Position numbers and translations under genes: made by a program. Below the pieces are notes generated by a model. It made no database searches. It saw only the letters and a program-made list of their open reading frames with translations, and was not told where the DNA came from. Positions 7,609-16,103 of a stretch of DNA of 57,390 nt are shown here, in pieces (position 1 is the first letter of the stretch; each line of letters begins with the position of its first letter). Source of the stretch: Spirochaetia bacterium (lineage in GTDB: Bacteria; Spirochaetota; Spirochaetia; Treponematales; Treponemataceae); contig CAAGBC010000036.1 in NCBI GenBank assembly GCA_900767955.1, positions 1-57,390 on the forward strand, written 5' to 3'.

Positions 7609-8922
7609 ATGAAAAAAATGTTGTTATCAGTTGTGGCTTCTTTATTTTTATTAGGAACTGCTTCTGCTCAGGTTTTGCCTTCTACAGGTGTGCAAAACAA
7701 TTTATGGACAGCTTTTGGAACTGGTATTGATGGTTCTACAAGATTTTATGGATTTGTAGATACTCTTCAAGCTCGTGTTGATATTGCACAGTTTTCTATT
7801 GAAGGAATGTTGAATTGGGGTGCTTTATCCTCTTGGGATGATGATACTTTAAATTATTTTAGATTTGAAAATACTTATGTATCTCCTTTATTAGTTCATT
7901 ACTTTTCTACTGGAAAAAATAATCTTTCTCTACAAGAACAAACAGTTGGAAAAGCTACTTCTAATCAAGTAAGTTTAAATCCTTATGCACAAGAATCATA
8001 TTATGTAAATTTCTTGTGGAAGCCACTTGATTTTCTTGATGTAGGTTTGGGAACTAAATTAAATTGGAAAGTAGGGTCTGCTCCTGATAATGGTGGTGAA
8101 TTATGGGAAAATACAGCTCATGTAAGACAAGGTGGATTTAGTACAACATATAATGAAAGTACTAGTGGTCGTCATTTTACTTATGACAAGCCTGGTTCAG
8201 CAGATGTTGTTGGTTTTGTTCACTATGCTAATGTTTATGCAAAAAAAGCTATTGGTGTAAGATTCTTCCACGATGGAGGTGATGTTGATTTCCAACTTGG
8301 TATGGCAATTCCTAATGGAGCAACAACAGAATCTCCTGTAACAAATATGGGATTCCAGATTGCATTTGGCAAATTTGAAATTTCAGCAGCTTATGAAGGT
8401 TTGTTCCAGAAAGATGGAAACTTTTATACAGGTCTTGGTTTAGGTGCTGATGATTTTGAAATTGATGCATATTTTGCTTGGGATTCAATTGATATTGATG
8501 ATGACGATGATGATCCAGAAGATATGTCTTTTGGTACAGGGTGTGCAATCACATTTAAATTTTCAGATGCTAGAATTACAATTCGCCCAGAAGCAGGGTT
8601 AAACTGGTTTGAAAATCCTGATTATTTACCAGCTTGGTATATTGGTGGATTGTTTGATTGGAATATTGCAGATACAATGAATTTATCAGTTTGGACTTCA
8701 TTTGCTGTAGGTTCTGCTGATAAAAATTGGAAAGATAATTCAGTTACAGATGAATGGACTGGAGGTACAGTTTTCAATATCAGACCAACATTTGCATTTA
8801 ATCTAACAAAACATCATACACTTGCTGCGTTTGTTAATATTGAAAATAGAATTGCATTTAATGGTAATTCAAGAAACTGTTGGTCAACAGGATTATTCTG
8901 GACATATAAATTATTAAAGTAA
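7609..8922 (+). CDS. Exported beta-barrel-like outer-membrane protein
   Basis: Predicted secreted protein. MKKMLLSVVASLFLLGTASA is a clear signal peptide without a lipobox Cys. The mature part is rich in aromatic-ended short strands (alternating polar and hydrophobic residues) and ends in FWTYKLLK, which suggests an outer-membrane beta-barrel of the spirochete kind. An unusual acidic run of about seven Asp lies near residue 300 and would sit in a loop. AGGTGA precedes ATG 7609, which I chose over an in-frame GTG at 7600. Function and substrate are unknown. It follows malQ and a terminator. Confidence 0.65.
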   Translation: MKKMLLSVVASLFLLGTASAQVLPSTGVQNNLWTAFGTGIDGSTRFYGFVDTLQARVDIAQFSIEGMLNWGALSSWDDDTLNYFRFENTYVSPLLVHYFSTGKNNLSLQEQTVGKATSNQVSLNPYAQESYYVNFLWKPLDFLDVGLGTKLNWKVGSAPDNGGELWENTAHVRQGGFSTTYNESTSGRHFTYDKPGSADVVGFVHYANVYAKKAIGVRFFHDGGDVDFQLGMAIPNGATTESPVTNMGFQIAFGKFEISAAYEGLFQKDGNFYTGLGLGADDFEIDAYFAWDSIDIDDDDDDPEDMSFGTGCAITFKFSDARITIRPEAGLNWFENPDYLPAWYIGGLFDWNIADTMNLSVWTSFAVGSADKNWKDNSVTDEWTGGTVFNIRPTFAFNLTKHHTLAAFVNIENRIAFNGNSRNCWSTGLFWTYKLLK

Positions 8923-8952
8923 TAATCACTTGTTGATAAAATAACAAATTCA

Positions 8953-8997
8953 AAGGTTATCTAGTGGGTTAATTTCCTGTTAGATAACCTTTTTTTA
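8953..8997 (+). terminator. Rho-independent terminator
   Basis: AAGGTTATCTA and TAGATAACCT arms with a 17-nt loop and a run of T. It ends the exported-protein gene. Confidence 0.8.
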
Positions 8998-9025
8998 TAA
9001 ATCAAAAAATAAGTGTGAGTTAAAA

Positions 9026-9054
9026 TTGACAAAATATATTTGATTTGCTAATAT
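9026..9054 (+). promoter_or_regulatory. Promoter of tRNA-Val/5S
   Basis: TTGACA (9026-9031), 17 nt, TAATAT (9049-9054). Transcription would begin about 7 nt before the tRNA. Confidence 0.7.
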
Positions 9055-9067
9055 ACTCACCATATTT

Positions 9068-9141
9068 GCAGAATTAGCTCAGTTGGTTAGAGCATCACGT
9101 TGACATCGTGGGGGTCAGTAGTTCGAATCTACTATTCTGCA
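9068..9141 (+). tRNA. tRNA-Val (GAC)
   Basis: Complete cloverleaf. The acceptor stem is GCAGAAT/ATTCTGC, the D-stem GCTC/GAGC, the anticodon stem TCACG/CGTGG with loop TTGACAT (anticodon GAC), and the T-loop TTCGAAT. CCA is not encoded. It is co-transcribed with the 5S gene 4 bp downstream. Confidence 0.93.
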
Positions 9142-9145
9142 AAAT

Positions 9146-9258
9146 GTCTGGTGGCCATAGTGGAGAGGCAATACCCGTTCCCATCCCGAACACGGAAGTC
9201 AAGCTCTCCAACGCTGATGATACTGCCCTCGCGGTGGGAAAGTAAGTAGCTGCCAGAC
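9146..9258 (+). rRNA. rrf: 5S ribosomal RNA
   Basis: Typical 5S. The terminal helix is GTCTGG (9146-9151) with CCAGAC (9253-9258), and the conserved CCCATCCCGAACACGGAAGT and GGTGGGAAAGT segments are present. No 16S or 23S gene is in the window, so this 5S stands apart with tRNA-Val. A T-run follows immediately. Confidence 0.93.
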
Positions 9259-9707
9259 TTTTTTTTTGCGCGAAGACAGTGATAGAAATCAGAACGGCGG
9301 GAAAGTGAGGCTGTGTGCCTAGAGGCAAAATTGCGACAGCAATTTTAACAGACTCGCTAGGCAACGAAAGTTGCCAGCAGTAGCTGCCAGACTTTTTTTT
9401 TGCGCGAAGACAGTGATAGAAATCAGAACGGTGGGAAAGTGAGGCTGTGGGCCTAGAGGCAAAATTGCGACAGCAATTTTAACAGACTCGCTAGGCAATG
9501 TGAGTTGCCAGCAGTAGCTGCCAGACTTTTTTTTTGCGCGAAGACAGTGATAGCAAACTGAACGGCGGGAAAGTGAGGCTGTGTGCCTAGAGGCAAAATT
9601 GCGACAGCAATTTTAACAGACTCGCTAGGCAATGTAAGTTGCCAGCAGTAGCTGCCAGACTTTTTTTTTGCGCGAAGACAGGAATAGCAAACTGAACGGC
9701 GGGAAGG
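9247..9707 (+). repeat. 134-bp tandem repeat built on the 5S rRNA 3' end
   Basis: Units start at 9247, 9381, 9515 and 9649, exactly 134 bp apart. There are three full units and a fourth that diverges near 9708. Each begins with the last 12 nt of 5S (TAGCTGCCAGAC) plus its T-run. The body holds an outer GCCTAG / CTAGGC inverted repeat around an inner AAAATTGC, loop GACA, GCAATTTT hairpin. Units differ by a handful of bases. Confidence 0.92.
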
Positions 9708-10140
9708 CAAGTTTTAGTGAACGAAGTGAGCGTTAAGAAACTTGTTGAGTTGCGAAAGCAACTACGGGAGCCACCCGAAGGGGAAAATTGCGAAAGCAAT
9801 TTTAGCGAGTCTCCGAGCAACTGTGTTGCGAAGTAAGTTTTAGTGAATGAAATGAGCGTTGAAAACTTATTAAGTTGTGAAAACACAATGACTGTAGATG
9901 TCGGACATTTTTTTTGCGGGAGGGGTTGGAAGGGCGCGAAGCGTTGCTGGGGGATTGCTGGCAATTCAGATTGCTGGCAATTTCACAGTAATGAGCGGAT
10001 AGCGGAACCCTGGAAAGCCCGACCTGCGTTTGTTACTGGCGTGGGAGTTGTAAAAGTTGTTTGAAATGAGATCCCGAATTGAATTCGGGATGACAGTGAA
10101 ATTGTTTGTAACAAACGCGGGACCCGCCCAAATTATTAAA
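9708..10140. repeat. G+C-richer repeat DNA, including dispersed repeat copy 2
   Basis: Contains hairpins GTTGC GAAA GCAAC and AAAATTGC GAAA GCAATTTT, two variants of a TTTTAGTGAA..GAAxTGAGCGTT element (about 9715 and 9838), and a copy of the dispersed repeat (about 9925-10030: a GGGTTGGAAGGG start, a CGCGAAGCG tip, an end AAAGCCCGACC). A CCCGAATTGAATTCGGG palindrome follows near 10073. Open frames here are repeat translations; I see no gene. Confidence 0.6.
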
Positions 10141-10148
10141 AGATATTT

Positions 10149-12152
10149 TTACTTTTTGAATTGGCTTAGCATGTTCATTAGGTATTCGTGGCCTTTTTCT
10201 TGGGAAACTTCTTTTGAAGGCTCGTGATATTCGACTAGGTTTTCGGGGATTTCATCTAAAAAGCGGGAAGGCGTACATTCTACGATGGATTGCTGTTTGC
10301 GGCGTTTTTGGCAAGATGAAATTAAGAGTTTGTCACGGGCGCGGGTGATTGCAACATAAAATAAGCGTCGTTCTTCTTCTACATTGCCACCGTTGTCGTC
10401 AACTGAACGAGCGTGGGGAATTAAGCCTTCTTCGGCACCTGCAATAAATACAACTGGGAATTCTAGTCCTTTTGAGGCGTGAATTGTCATTAGGTTTACT
10501 TTTCCTTTGTCGTTTTCATCGTTTCCGTCGTCGCGACTTAAAAGCGTGATTCTGTTTAGGTATGTGAATAGGCTTGGATTAAAATTGTCTGGGTCGTTTT
10601 CCCATGTTTCCATGGAATTTAGTAAACTTTCGATGTTCATGAGTTTGAAGCGTACGGCTTTTTCGTTTTTTGAATATTCTGTTACTAAATGGTCTTTGTA
10701 ATTTATTTCTTCTACTAAGGCTCTAACTTTTGAAGCTAAGCCGCGTCCTGAAATGAGTTTTTGTCTGTTGTTTTCGATTATATTTACGAATTCTTGTAAA
10801 TCTTCTTTTAGGGTTTCACTTGCTGGGGAATCTTGGGCTTGCAAAAGGGATTGTATTGCTGTCCACAATGTGCTGCCTAATTTGTTTGCTTCGTCATTTA
10901 TTAATTGGATTGTTGCTCTTCCGATTCCTCTGCGTGGTGTGTTTATGATTCTGAGTAAGTTTATGTCGTCATCGTGGTTTGCAATTACTCTAAGGTAGCT
11001 TATGACATCTTTTATTTCTTTGCGTTCAAAAAAACTTGTTCCGCCACTCATTGTGTAGGGAATGTTTGCTTGTAAAAATGCTTCTTCTATAAAACGGCTT
11101 TGCGTATTTGCTCTGATTAAAACTCCGAATTCATCGTATTTTCGAGAATCTTCCATTGCAATGCCTTGGATTGATTCTGCAATAAAATTTGCTTCGTCTG
11201 TTTCGTTTTCTGGCATGAAGATTTCTATTGGTTTTCCGCCACCGTTTCCACTCCACAATTTTTTGTCTTTGCGATTTGTGTTGTGGGAAATTACTCCGTT
11301 TGCGGCTTCTAGGATTGTTTCTGTGGAACGATAATTTTGTTCTAGACGAATTTCTTGTACATCAAAGTCTTTTTCAAAGTTGATGATGTTTTGGTAATCA
11401 GCACCTCGCCAACTGTAGATTGATTGGTCGTCATCGCCAACAACTGCAACATTTTTGTCTGCAAGTAAGTGCATTAATTCGTATTGCTGGTGGCTTGTGT
11501 CTTGGAATTCGTCAACCATTATGTATTTGTAGCGTTCTTTATATTTTGCAAGAATGTCTGGATGTTCTTTGAATAATTTTATTGGAAGAACAATTAAATC
11601 ATCAAAGTCTACAGCATTGTATAGTTTTAAGCCTTCTTGATAACTTTCGTAAAGCTGACGATACATGTCGTTTGCTGTTTCCCAGTTTTTTCTTCCTGTT
11701 TTTATGTTAGAAAATAATGTGCTGATTTTGTATATGTCTAAGGCATCTGGAGAAAATTTTAATTCTCTGCCGCATTCTTTGATTAGAGCTGTTCTGTCTG
11801 TTTCGTCGTATATGGAAAAATTTTCTCTATAGCCTAGGCGTTCTATGTCACTTCTTAAGATTTTTACACCAAATGCGTGAAAAGTAGAAACTGTTAAATT
11901 TTGTAGTTTTTTTTGTGTAAGTTCTTTTACGCGGTCTGACATTTCTTTTGCAGCTTTATTTGTGAAGGTTAAAGCTAATATTTGGCTTTGTGGAATTCCC
12001 ATATCAAGCATGTGTGCGATTCTGTATGTAATTACACGGGTTTTTCCTGAACCAGCACCTGCAATTATTAATATTGCACCATCAATTGCTGTAACTGCTT
12101 TGTATTGTTCTGGGTTTAATTCTTCTTTTAATGTAACTAAATCGATTGCCAT
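10149..12152 (-). CDS. UvrD/PcrA/Rep-type ATP-dependent DNA helicase
   Basis: Superfamily 1A 3'-5' helicase for DNA repair and replication restart. Motifs are in order: Q-motif LNPEQYKAV, Walker A GAGSGKT (residues about 32-38), TFTNKAAKEM (Ia), VDEFQDTSHQQY (Walker B), VGDDDQSIYSWRGA (III), QNYRST (IV), VNLMTIHASKGLEFPVVF (V) and LFYVAITRARDKL (VI). At 667 residues it is somewhat shorter than E. coli UvrD because the C-terminal tail is reduced. It has no strong SD. It is divergent from the hexokinase gene. Whether it is functionally PcrA, UvrD or Rep cannot be told from sequence alone. Confidence 0.88.
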   Translation of the reverse strand: MAIDLVTLKEELNPEQYKAVTAIDGAILIIAGAGSGKTRVITYRIAHMLDMGIPQSQILALTFTNKAAKEMSDRVKELTQKKLQNLTVSTFHAFGVKILRSDIERLGYRENFSIYDETDRTALIKECGRELKFSPDALDIYKISTLFSNIKTGRKNWETANDMYRQLYESYQEGLKLYNAVDFDDLIVLPIKLFKEHPDILAKYKERYKYIMVDEFQDTSHQQYELMHLLADKNVAVVGDDDQSIYSWRGADYQNIINFEKDFDVQEIRLEQNYRSTETILEAANGVISHNTNRKDKKLWSGNGGGKPIEIFMPENETDEANFIAESIQGIAMEDSRKYDEFGVLIRANTQSRFIEEAFLQANIPYTMSGGTSFFERKEIKDVISYLRVIANHDDDINLLRIINTPRRGIGRATIQLINDEANKLGSTLWTAIQSLLQAQDSPASETLKEDLQEFVNIIENNRQKLISGRGLASKVRALVEEINYKDHLVTEYSKNEKAVRFKLMNIESLLNSMETWENDPDNFNPSLFTYLNRITLLSRDDGNDENDKGKVNLMTIHASKGLEFPVVFIAGAEEGLIPHARSVDDNGGNVEEERRLFYVAITRARDKLLISSCQKRRKQQSIVECTPSRFLDEIPENLVEYHEPSKEVSQEKGHEYLMNMLSQFKK

Positions 12153-12175
12153 AGGTCAGTAAATTTAACATTCTA

Positions 12176-12203
12176 TTGCATTTTACGCAATATTTGATAA
12201 AAT
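12176..12203 (+). promoter_or_regulatory. Hexokinase promoter candidate
   Basis: TTGCAT (12176-12181), 16 nt, TAAAAT (12198-12203), in the gap between divergent genes. Confidence 0.45.
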
Positions 12204-12238
12204 AGATTAATAATTTATATTTTTTTTGGAGTTTTTTG

Positions 12239-13537
12239 ATGAATAACGCTGTAAGTGCATTTCTTTCTAGTCACAATTTTGTGCGCCATGTAGACGTAAA
12301 TACTGTTGCTGAATCTATTCTTGATGATATGAATAGAGGGTTGAATGGTTTAAAATCTGATGAAGATATGATTCCTACTTGGTGTATGCCACCAAAATCA
12401 AAAGTTGTTAATAAAAGTGTTATTGTTATTGATGCTGGCGGAACAAACTTCCGTTCTTGTCTTGTAACTTTTGATGTAAACGGTGTTGCTTCTATTTCTG
12501 AAATGGAAAAAACAAAAATGCCTGGTGTTGAACGAGAATTATCTAAAAAGGAATTCTTTGAACAATTTGCATCTAATCTTGAACATCTAAAAAATAAAGC
12601 TGATTCAATTGGATTTTGTTTTTCTTATCCAATGCAAATTACAGATAATGGAGATGGTATTCTTCTTGGTTTTTCAAAAGAAGTAAAAGCTCCTGAAGTT
12701 GTTGGTAGTCGCATTGGTGAATGCCTAAAAGAAGCATTGGTTGCTCGTGGTTGGAATGAACCTAAGCGTGTTACAATGTTGAATGATACTGTTGCTGCTT
12801 TGTTGGCTGGTGCTGCAGCATCAAAAAAAGGTCGTGAATATTCATCATATATTGGATTAATTCTTGGAACAGGAATGAACGCTGCTTATATTCAGCCTGC
12901 AATTCCTACAAGAGAAAATTTTCCACAGCAGATTGTTGTTTGTGAATCTGGAAAAACTCGTTGTGTAAATCGTTCTGATTTTGATATTGCGTTAGATAAA
13001 AAAACTCAAAAGCCTGGGGAATTTTATATGGAAAAACTTTGTTCAGGAGCTTATCTTGGACCTGTTGTTTATGAAATGTTCCAAGTTGCTGCTGCAGAAA
13101 AATTCTTTAGCGAAAGTATGAATAAAGCTCTTTCTGAATTAAAAGAATTTTCAACAATCCAGATGAGTGAATTCCTTGCTTGCCCATATAATACTGATTC
13201 AGATTTAGCAAAACTTTGTGTAGAAAATAACGCAACAGATGAAGATTATGACAAACTTTATCAGTTGTTAGATGCTGTTGCAGAAAGATCTGCTCGTCAT
13301 GCTGCTGCAATTCTTGTGGCTGCTGTTGTTCAGAGTGGAGAAGGCAAAAATGCTTCAAAACCTGTTTGTATCTTGTGTAATGGTTCAACATTCTACAAAA
13401 CTCATATGATTAATAATCGTGTGCATGCTTATCTTGATGCAATTCTTACAGAACAAAAAGGCTTGTATTGGGAAATTGTATCTGTAGATGATGATATTAC
13501 TTTAGGTACAGCAATTGCAGGATTGATTGAAAACTAA
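12239..13537 (+). CDS. Hexokinase (eukaryote-type fold)
   Basis: Phosphorylates hexose at C6 using ATP, the first step of glycolysis. It belongs to the two-domain hexokinase family common in eukaryotes and known in Treponema, not the short bacterial glucokinase. Visible motifs are phosphate-1 VIDAGGTNFRSCLVTF, the catalytic NDTVAALLAGAA (Asp base) and GLILGTGMNAAYI (phosphate-2). The length of 433 residues fits one hexokinase unit. GGAG at 12228-12231, seven bases before ATG 12239, decides the start over a TTG one codon upstream. The flagellar flbB gene begins 32 bp after its end, so the genes may be co-transcribed. Confidence 0.85.
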   Translation: MNNAVSAFLSSHNFVRHVDVNTVAESILDDMNRGLNGLKSDEDMIPTWCMPPKSKVVNKSVIVIDAGGTNFRSCLVTFDVNGVASISEMEKTKMPGVERELSKKEFFEQFASNLEHLKNKADSIGFCFSYPMQITDNGDGILLGFSKEVKAPEVVGSRIGECLKEALVARGWNEPKRVTMLNDTVAALLAGAAASKKGREYSSYIGLILGTGMNAAYIQPAIPTRENFPQQIVVCESGKTRCVNRSDFDIALDKKTQKPGEFYMEKLCSGAYLGPVVYEMFQVAAAEKFFSESMNKALSELKEFSTIQMSEFLACPYNTDSDLAKLCVENNATDEDYDKLYQLLDAVAERSARHAAAILVAAVVQSGEGKNASKPVCILCNGSTFYKTHMINNRVHAYLDAILTEQKGLYWEIVSVDDDITLGTAIAGLIEN

Positions 13538-13569
13538 TTATTTTATAAAATATCATTAGAGGTGGCAGT

Positions 13570-14190
13570 GTGAAATCAGTGGGAAAATCAATAGTCCTTA
13601 TTATGTTAATAATTGTTATGGCATTGGGTGGACTTCTTTGGTTTGATTATTTGGGATTTATTCATGTAAAATCAGTGTTTGCTCCTGTTTACAAATTAAT
13701 GGGTAAAGACCCTCAAACTTCTGTCACTGCCACTAGTACAAAACCTATTACTAGTGATTTAGATCAAAGTCGTTTGGATAAGCAAAGAGAAGCTTTGTCT
13801 ATTTTGGAAGAAGAATTATCTCAAAGAGAATCTGATATTGAACAAAAAGAAAAGCTAAATGAACAGATTGCTCTTGAATTATCCGAACGAGAAAAATCAC
13901 AAGAAGAACGCGAAAAAACATTTAACAATATCTTAAAACAATACGATGATAAAGAAGTAAATATTGAACAAATTGCATTAAACCTTAATGGTATGCGACC
14001 TGAAGCGGCTGTTAATATTTTACTTGCTATGGACGATCAAAATGTAATTGATGTTCTTCGTAAAGTAGAAGAAATTGCAAAGCGTGATGGTGCTTCTTCA
14101 ATGGGTTCTTATTGGCTTTCTTTAATGCCTGCTGATAGAGCTGCTGAAATTCAACGCAAAATGTTGAGTAAACCAGAAAAATTGAACTAA
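13570..14190 (+). CDS. flbB: Flagellar protein FlbB
   Basis: Spirochete-specific flagellar protein (FlbB, related to MotE-like proteins) that in Borrelia helps build the periplasmic collar of the motor. One N-terminal membrane helix (residues about 7-28) is followed by a long coiled coil (residues about 65-135, full of E, K and Q heptads). The C-terminal part (NLNGMRPEAAVNILLAMDD) resembles the MgtE N-like domain of MotE. The start is GTG 13570 with GAGGTGG upstream. It is followed by fliK, flgD and flgE in the order known from spirochete fla operons. The genes usually before it (fliF-fliJ) are absent here. Confidence 0.75.
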   Translation: MKSVGKSIVLIMLIIVMALGGLLWFDYLGFIHVKSVFAPVYKLMGKDPQTSVTATSTKPITSDLDQSRLDKQREALSILEEELSQRESDIEQKEKLNEQIALELSEREKSQEEREKTFNNILKQYDDKEVNIEQIALNLNGMRPEAAVNILLAMDDQNVIDVLRKVEEIAKRDGASSMGSYWLSLMPADRAAEIQRKMLSKPEKLN

Positions 14191-14239
14191 CTTTAAGGCT
14201 GTTTGTGCAATTCGTTCAAATACATTGGAGGAATTGCCT

Positions 14240-15610
14240 ATGCAGGCAGCCATTGTAAATACAATAGTTGATTTAAAAAATCTTCAAGTATCATCTTCTC
14301 AAGACTTTACATCACAAAATTCTTCTCCAATTGCAAAAGATTATTCAGTTTCTCACAAATCAGAGGAAAAAGTTTCTTCCACTGAACAAAAAAAATCTTT
14401 TGAACAAATGGTGAAAGATATTCAAAACAAAGATAATAGTGATAATGTTGAAGAAACTTCTGAAGTTGAAAATCCTGAAGAAAAGTTGCTTGTGTCTAAT
14501 AAGCAACAACAAATCGAAATTCCTTTAGAAAAATCTGAAAATCCAAAGCTACAAAAATCTGATAATTTACTTAAATTATTAGAGTCAGGAAAAATTAATG
14601 TAAAAGATTTGCAGCAAAAAGGTGAGCCTTTAAAAGTTTCAAAAAAGGAACTTAAGGATTTTATGCAACCTGAAGTTAGTAATGAAATTACAGCAGATGA
14701 AATTTCGTTCTTGCAAGAGGGCATTGTTGCAAATTTTGTTAATGAAACTCCTGTAGAAATGGATAACCAAAATCTTGTTAATCTTGAATTAGATGAAAAG
14801 ATTCTGTCAGAAGAGATTTTAATTGGTGCTCAAGAGCTTTCAGTTGATTCTCCTAGGGAATTTCTTGGGGATTTTTCTGATACAAAATTTGTTGGTGATG
14901 AAAAAATTGTTTCAAATCTAAAAAGTTCAAAGAAATTTGCCCTAGATAAAGAGGGAAAAATAATTGTAACAGATTTGCGTACTACACCACAAGAAAATGT
15001 TCAGGAAAATGTAGATAATACAAAGGCAAATTTTGTTACAGATGTTAAATTTGATGGTAATTCTGCTCAGATGACATTAGATTTAGCAAATAATGTTCAA
15101 CAAAATTTAACATCATCAAATACTCAAAGTGCTGCTGCTTCGAATTCTAATTTTCAAGCAATGCTTACAAATCAAATTCAGCAAAATGCTTATGATTTTG
15201 TAAAAACTGGCTCAATTATTTTAAAAGATAATGATGTTGGTTCAATTAAATTGATTTTGCATCCAGAATCTTTGGGTAATGTTAAAATTGATCTTCAAAT
15301 TTCCGATAACACAATTAATGGAAAAATCGTAGTTGCATCTCAAGAAGCTTTTAATGCGTTCAAAGATAGTATGGACAGTTTGAAACAAGCTTTTATGCAA
15401 AGCGGTTATGAAACATCAAATTTTGATTTGAATTTAGCAGGTCAAAATAATTCTTCTAATAATTTTGCTAATCAACAAGAAAATAATGATGCAAAATTTC
15501 AGATGGCTAGAACTTATGCAGAATATTCTTCTGCTGGAGATGTAAGTAGTGAAGTTTTTGAAGAAAATTTTGAAAATTCTTCAAAATCAGCTATAAACAT
15601 TGTTGCTTAA
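14240..15610 (+). CDS. fliK: Flagellar hook-length control protein FliK (FlbC)
   Basis: Controls hook length and export switching. The N-terminal two-thirds is low-complexity, acidic and Ser/Gln/Asn-rich, as in other FliK rulers. The conserved C-terminal domain is visible at about residues 315-400 (GSIKLILHPESLGNVKIDLQ then NGKIVVASQEAFNAFKDSMD). GGAGG at 14227-14231, eight bases before ATG 14240, selects this start over a TTG at 14225. It sits between flbB and flgD, as expected. Confidence 0.82.
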   Translation: MQAAIVNTIVDLKNLQVSSSQDFTSQNSSPIAKDYSVSHKSEEKVSSTEQKKSFEQMVKDIQNKDNSDNVEETSEVENPEEKLLVSNKQQQIEIPLEKSENPKLQKSDNLLKLLESGKINVKDLQQKGEPLKVSKKELKDFMQPEVSNEITADEISFLQEGIVANFVNETPVEMDNQNLVNLELDEKILSEEILIGAQELSVDSPREFLGDFSDTKFVGDEKIVSNLKSSKKFALDKEGKIIVTDLRTTPQENVQENVDNTKANFVTDVKFDGNSAQMTLDLANNVQQNLTSSNTQSAAASNSNFQAMLTNQIQQNAYDFVKTGSIILKDNDVGSIKLILHPESLGNVKIDLQISDNTINGKIVVASQEAFNAFKDSMDSLKQAFMQSGYETSNFDLNLAGQNNSSNNFANQQENNDAKFQMARTYAEYSSAGDVSSEVFEENFENSSKSAINIVA

Positions 15611-15640
15611 AAATACGATAAGAATATTACGAGGTGAATG

Positions 15641-16084
15641 ATGGAACTATTAAATACAACCATGAGTGCTAGTGAAAAGTTTGCTGTTGAAAATGAAGTA
15701 AATAATTTCAACAAAATGAATGCGGTAAATGGACGTAAGGTAAATAATCAATTAGGAAAAGATGATTTTCTTAAGTTGTTAATTACACAGCTTTCCAATC
15801 AGGATCCAACTAATCCAATGGAAAATACTGAGTTTATTGCACAAATGGCTCAGTTTTCTTCTTTGGAACAAATGACAAATATGAACGAATCATTTGGTCG
15901 TATGGCTTCAATGATTAATTCTTCACAGGCTGCAACTACAATTGGAAAAACTGTAGAAATTGATGCTGGTGATACAACAACTAGAGGTGTCGTAGAAGCA
16001 ACTACTATGGGACAAAATCCACAGGTTTTGGTAAATGGTATGTACTACGATTTGAATAAAATAAACGCAATTTATGGAAACTAA
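15641..16084 (+). CDS. flgD: Flagellar hook capping protein FlgD
   Basis: Scaffold for assembling hook protein. The FlgD N-terminal signature is clear: LGKDDFLKLLITQLSNQDPTNPMENTEFIAQMAQFSSLEQM (residues about 35-80). At about 147 residues it is the short form lacking most of the C-terminal tudor-like part, which is usual in spirochetes. ATGATG at 15638 and 15641 both follow GAGGTGA; I chose the second for spacing. It is 27 bp from fliK and 19 bp from flgE, so it is co-transcribed. Confidence 0.88.
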   Translation: MELLNTTMSASEKFAVENEVNNFNKMNAVNGRKVNNQLGKDDFLKLLITQLSNQDPTNPMENTEFIAQMAQFSSLEQMTNMNESFGRMASMINSSQAATTIGKTVEIDAGDTTTRGVVEATTMGQNPQVLVNGMYYDLNKINAIYGN

Positions 16085-16103
16085 TTAAGGCAGGGTTAAT
16101 TAT

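Noticed and set aside
9247..9707. CRISPR array
   Set aside because: Units are 134 bp and nearly identical throughout, with no short repeat plus unique spacer pattern and no cas genes.
9095..9964. Three minus-strand open frames with similar sequences across the 5S repeat region
   Set aside because: They are repeated translations of the 134-bp units and 5S itself, with no SD and no independent protein character.
9843..10064. Plus-strand 73-codon open frame
   Set aside because: Lies entirely in dispersed repeat and hairpin DNA; residues look random and there is no SD.
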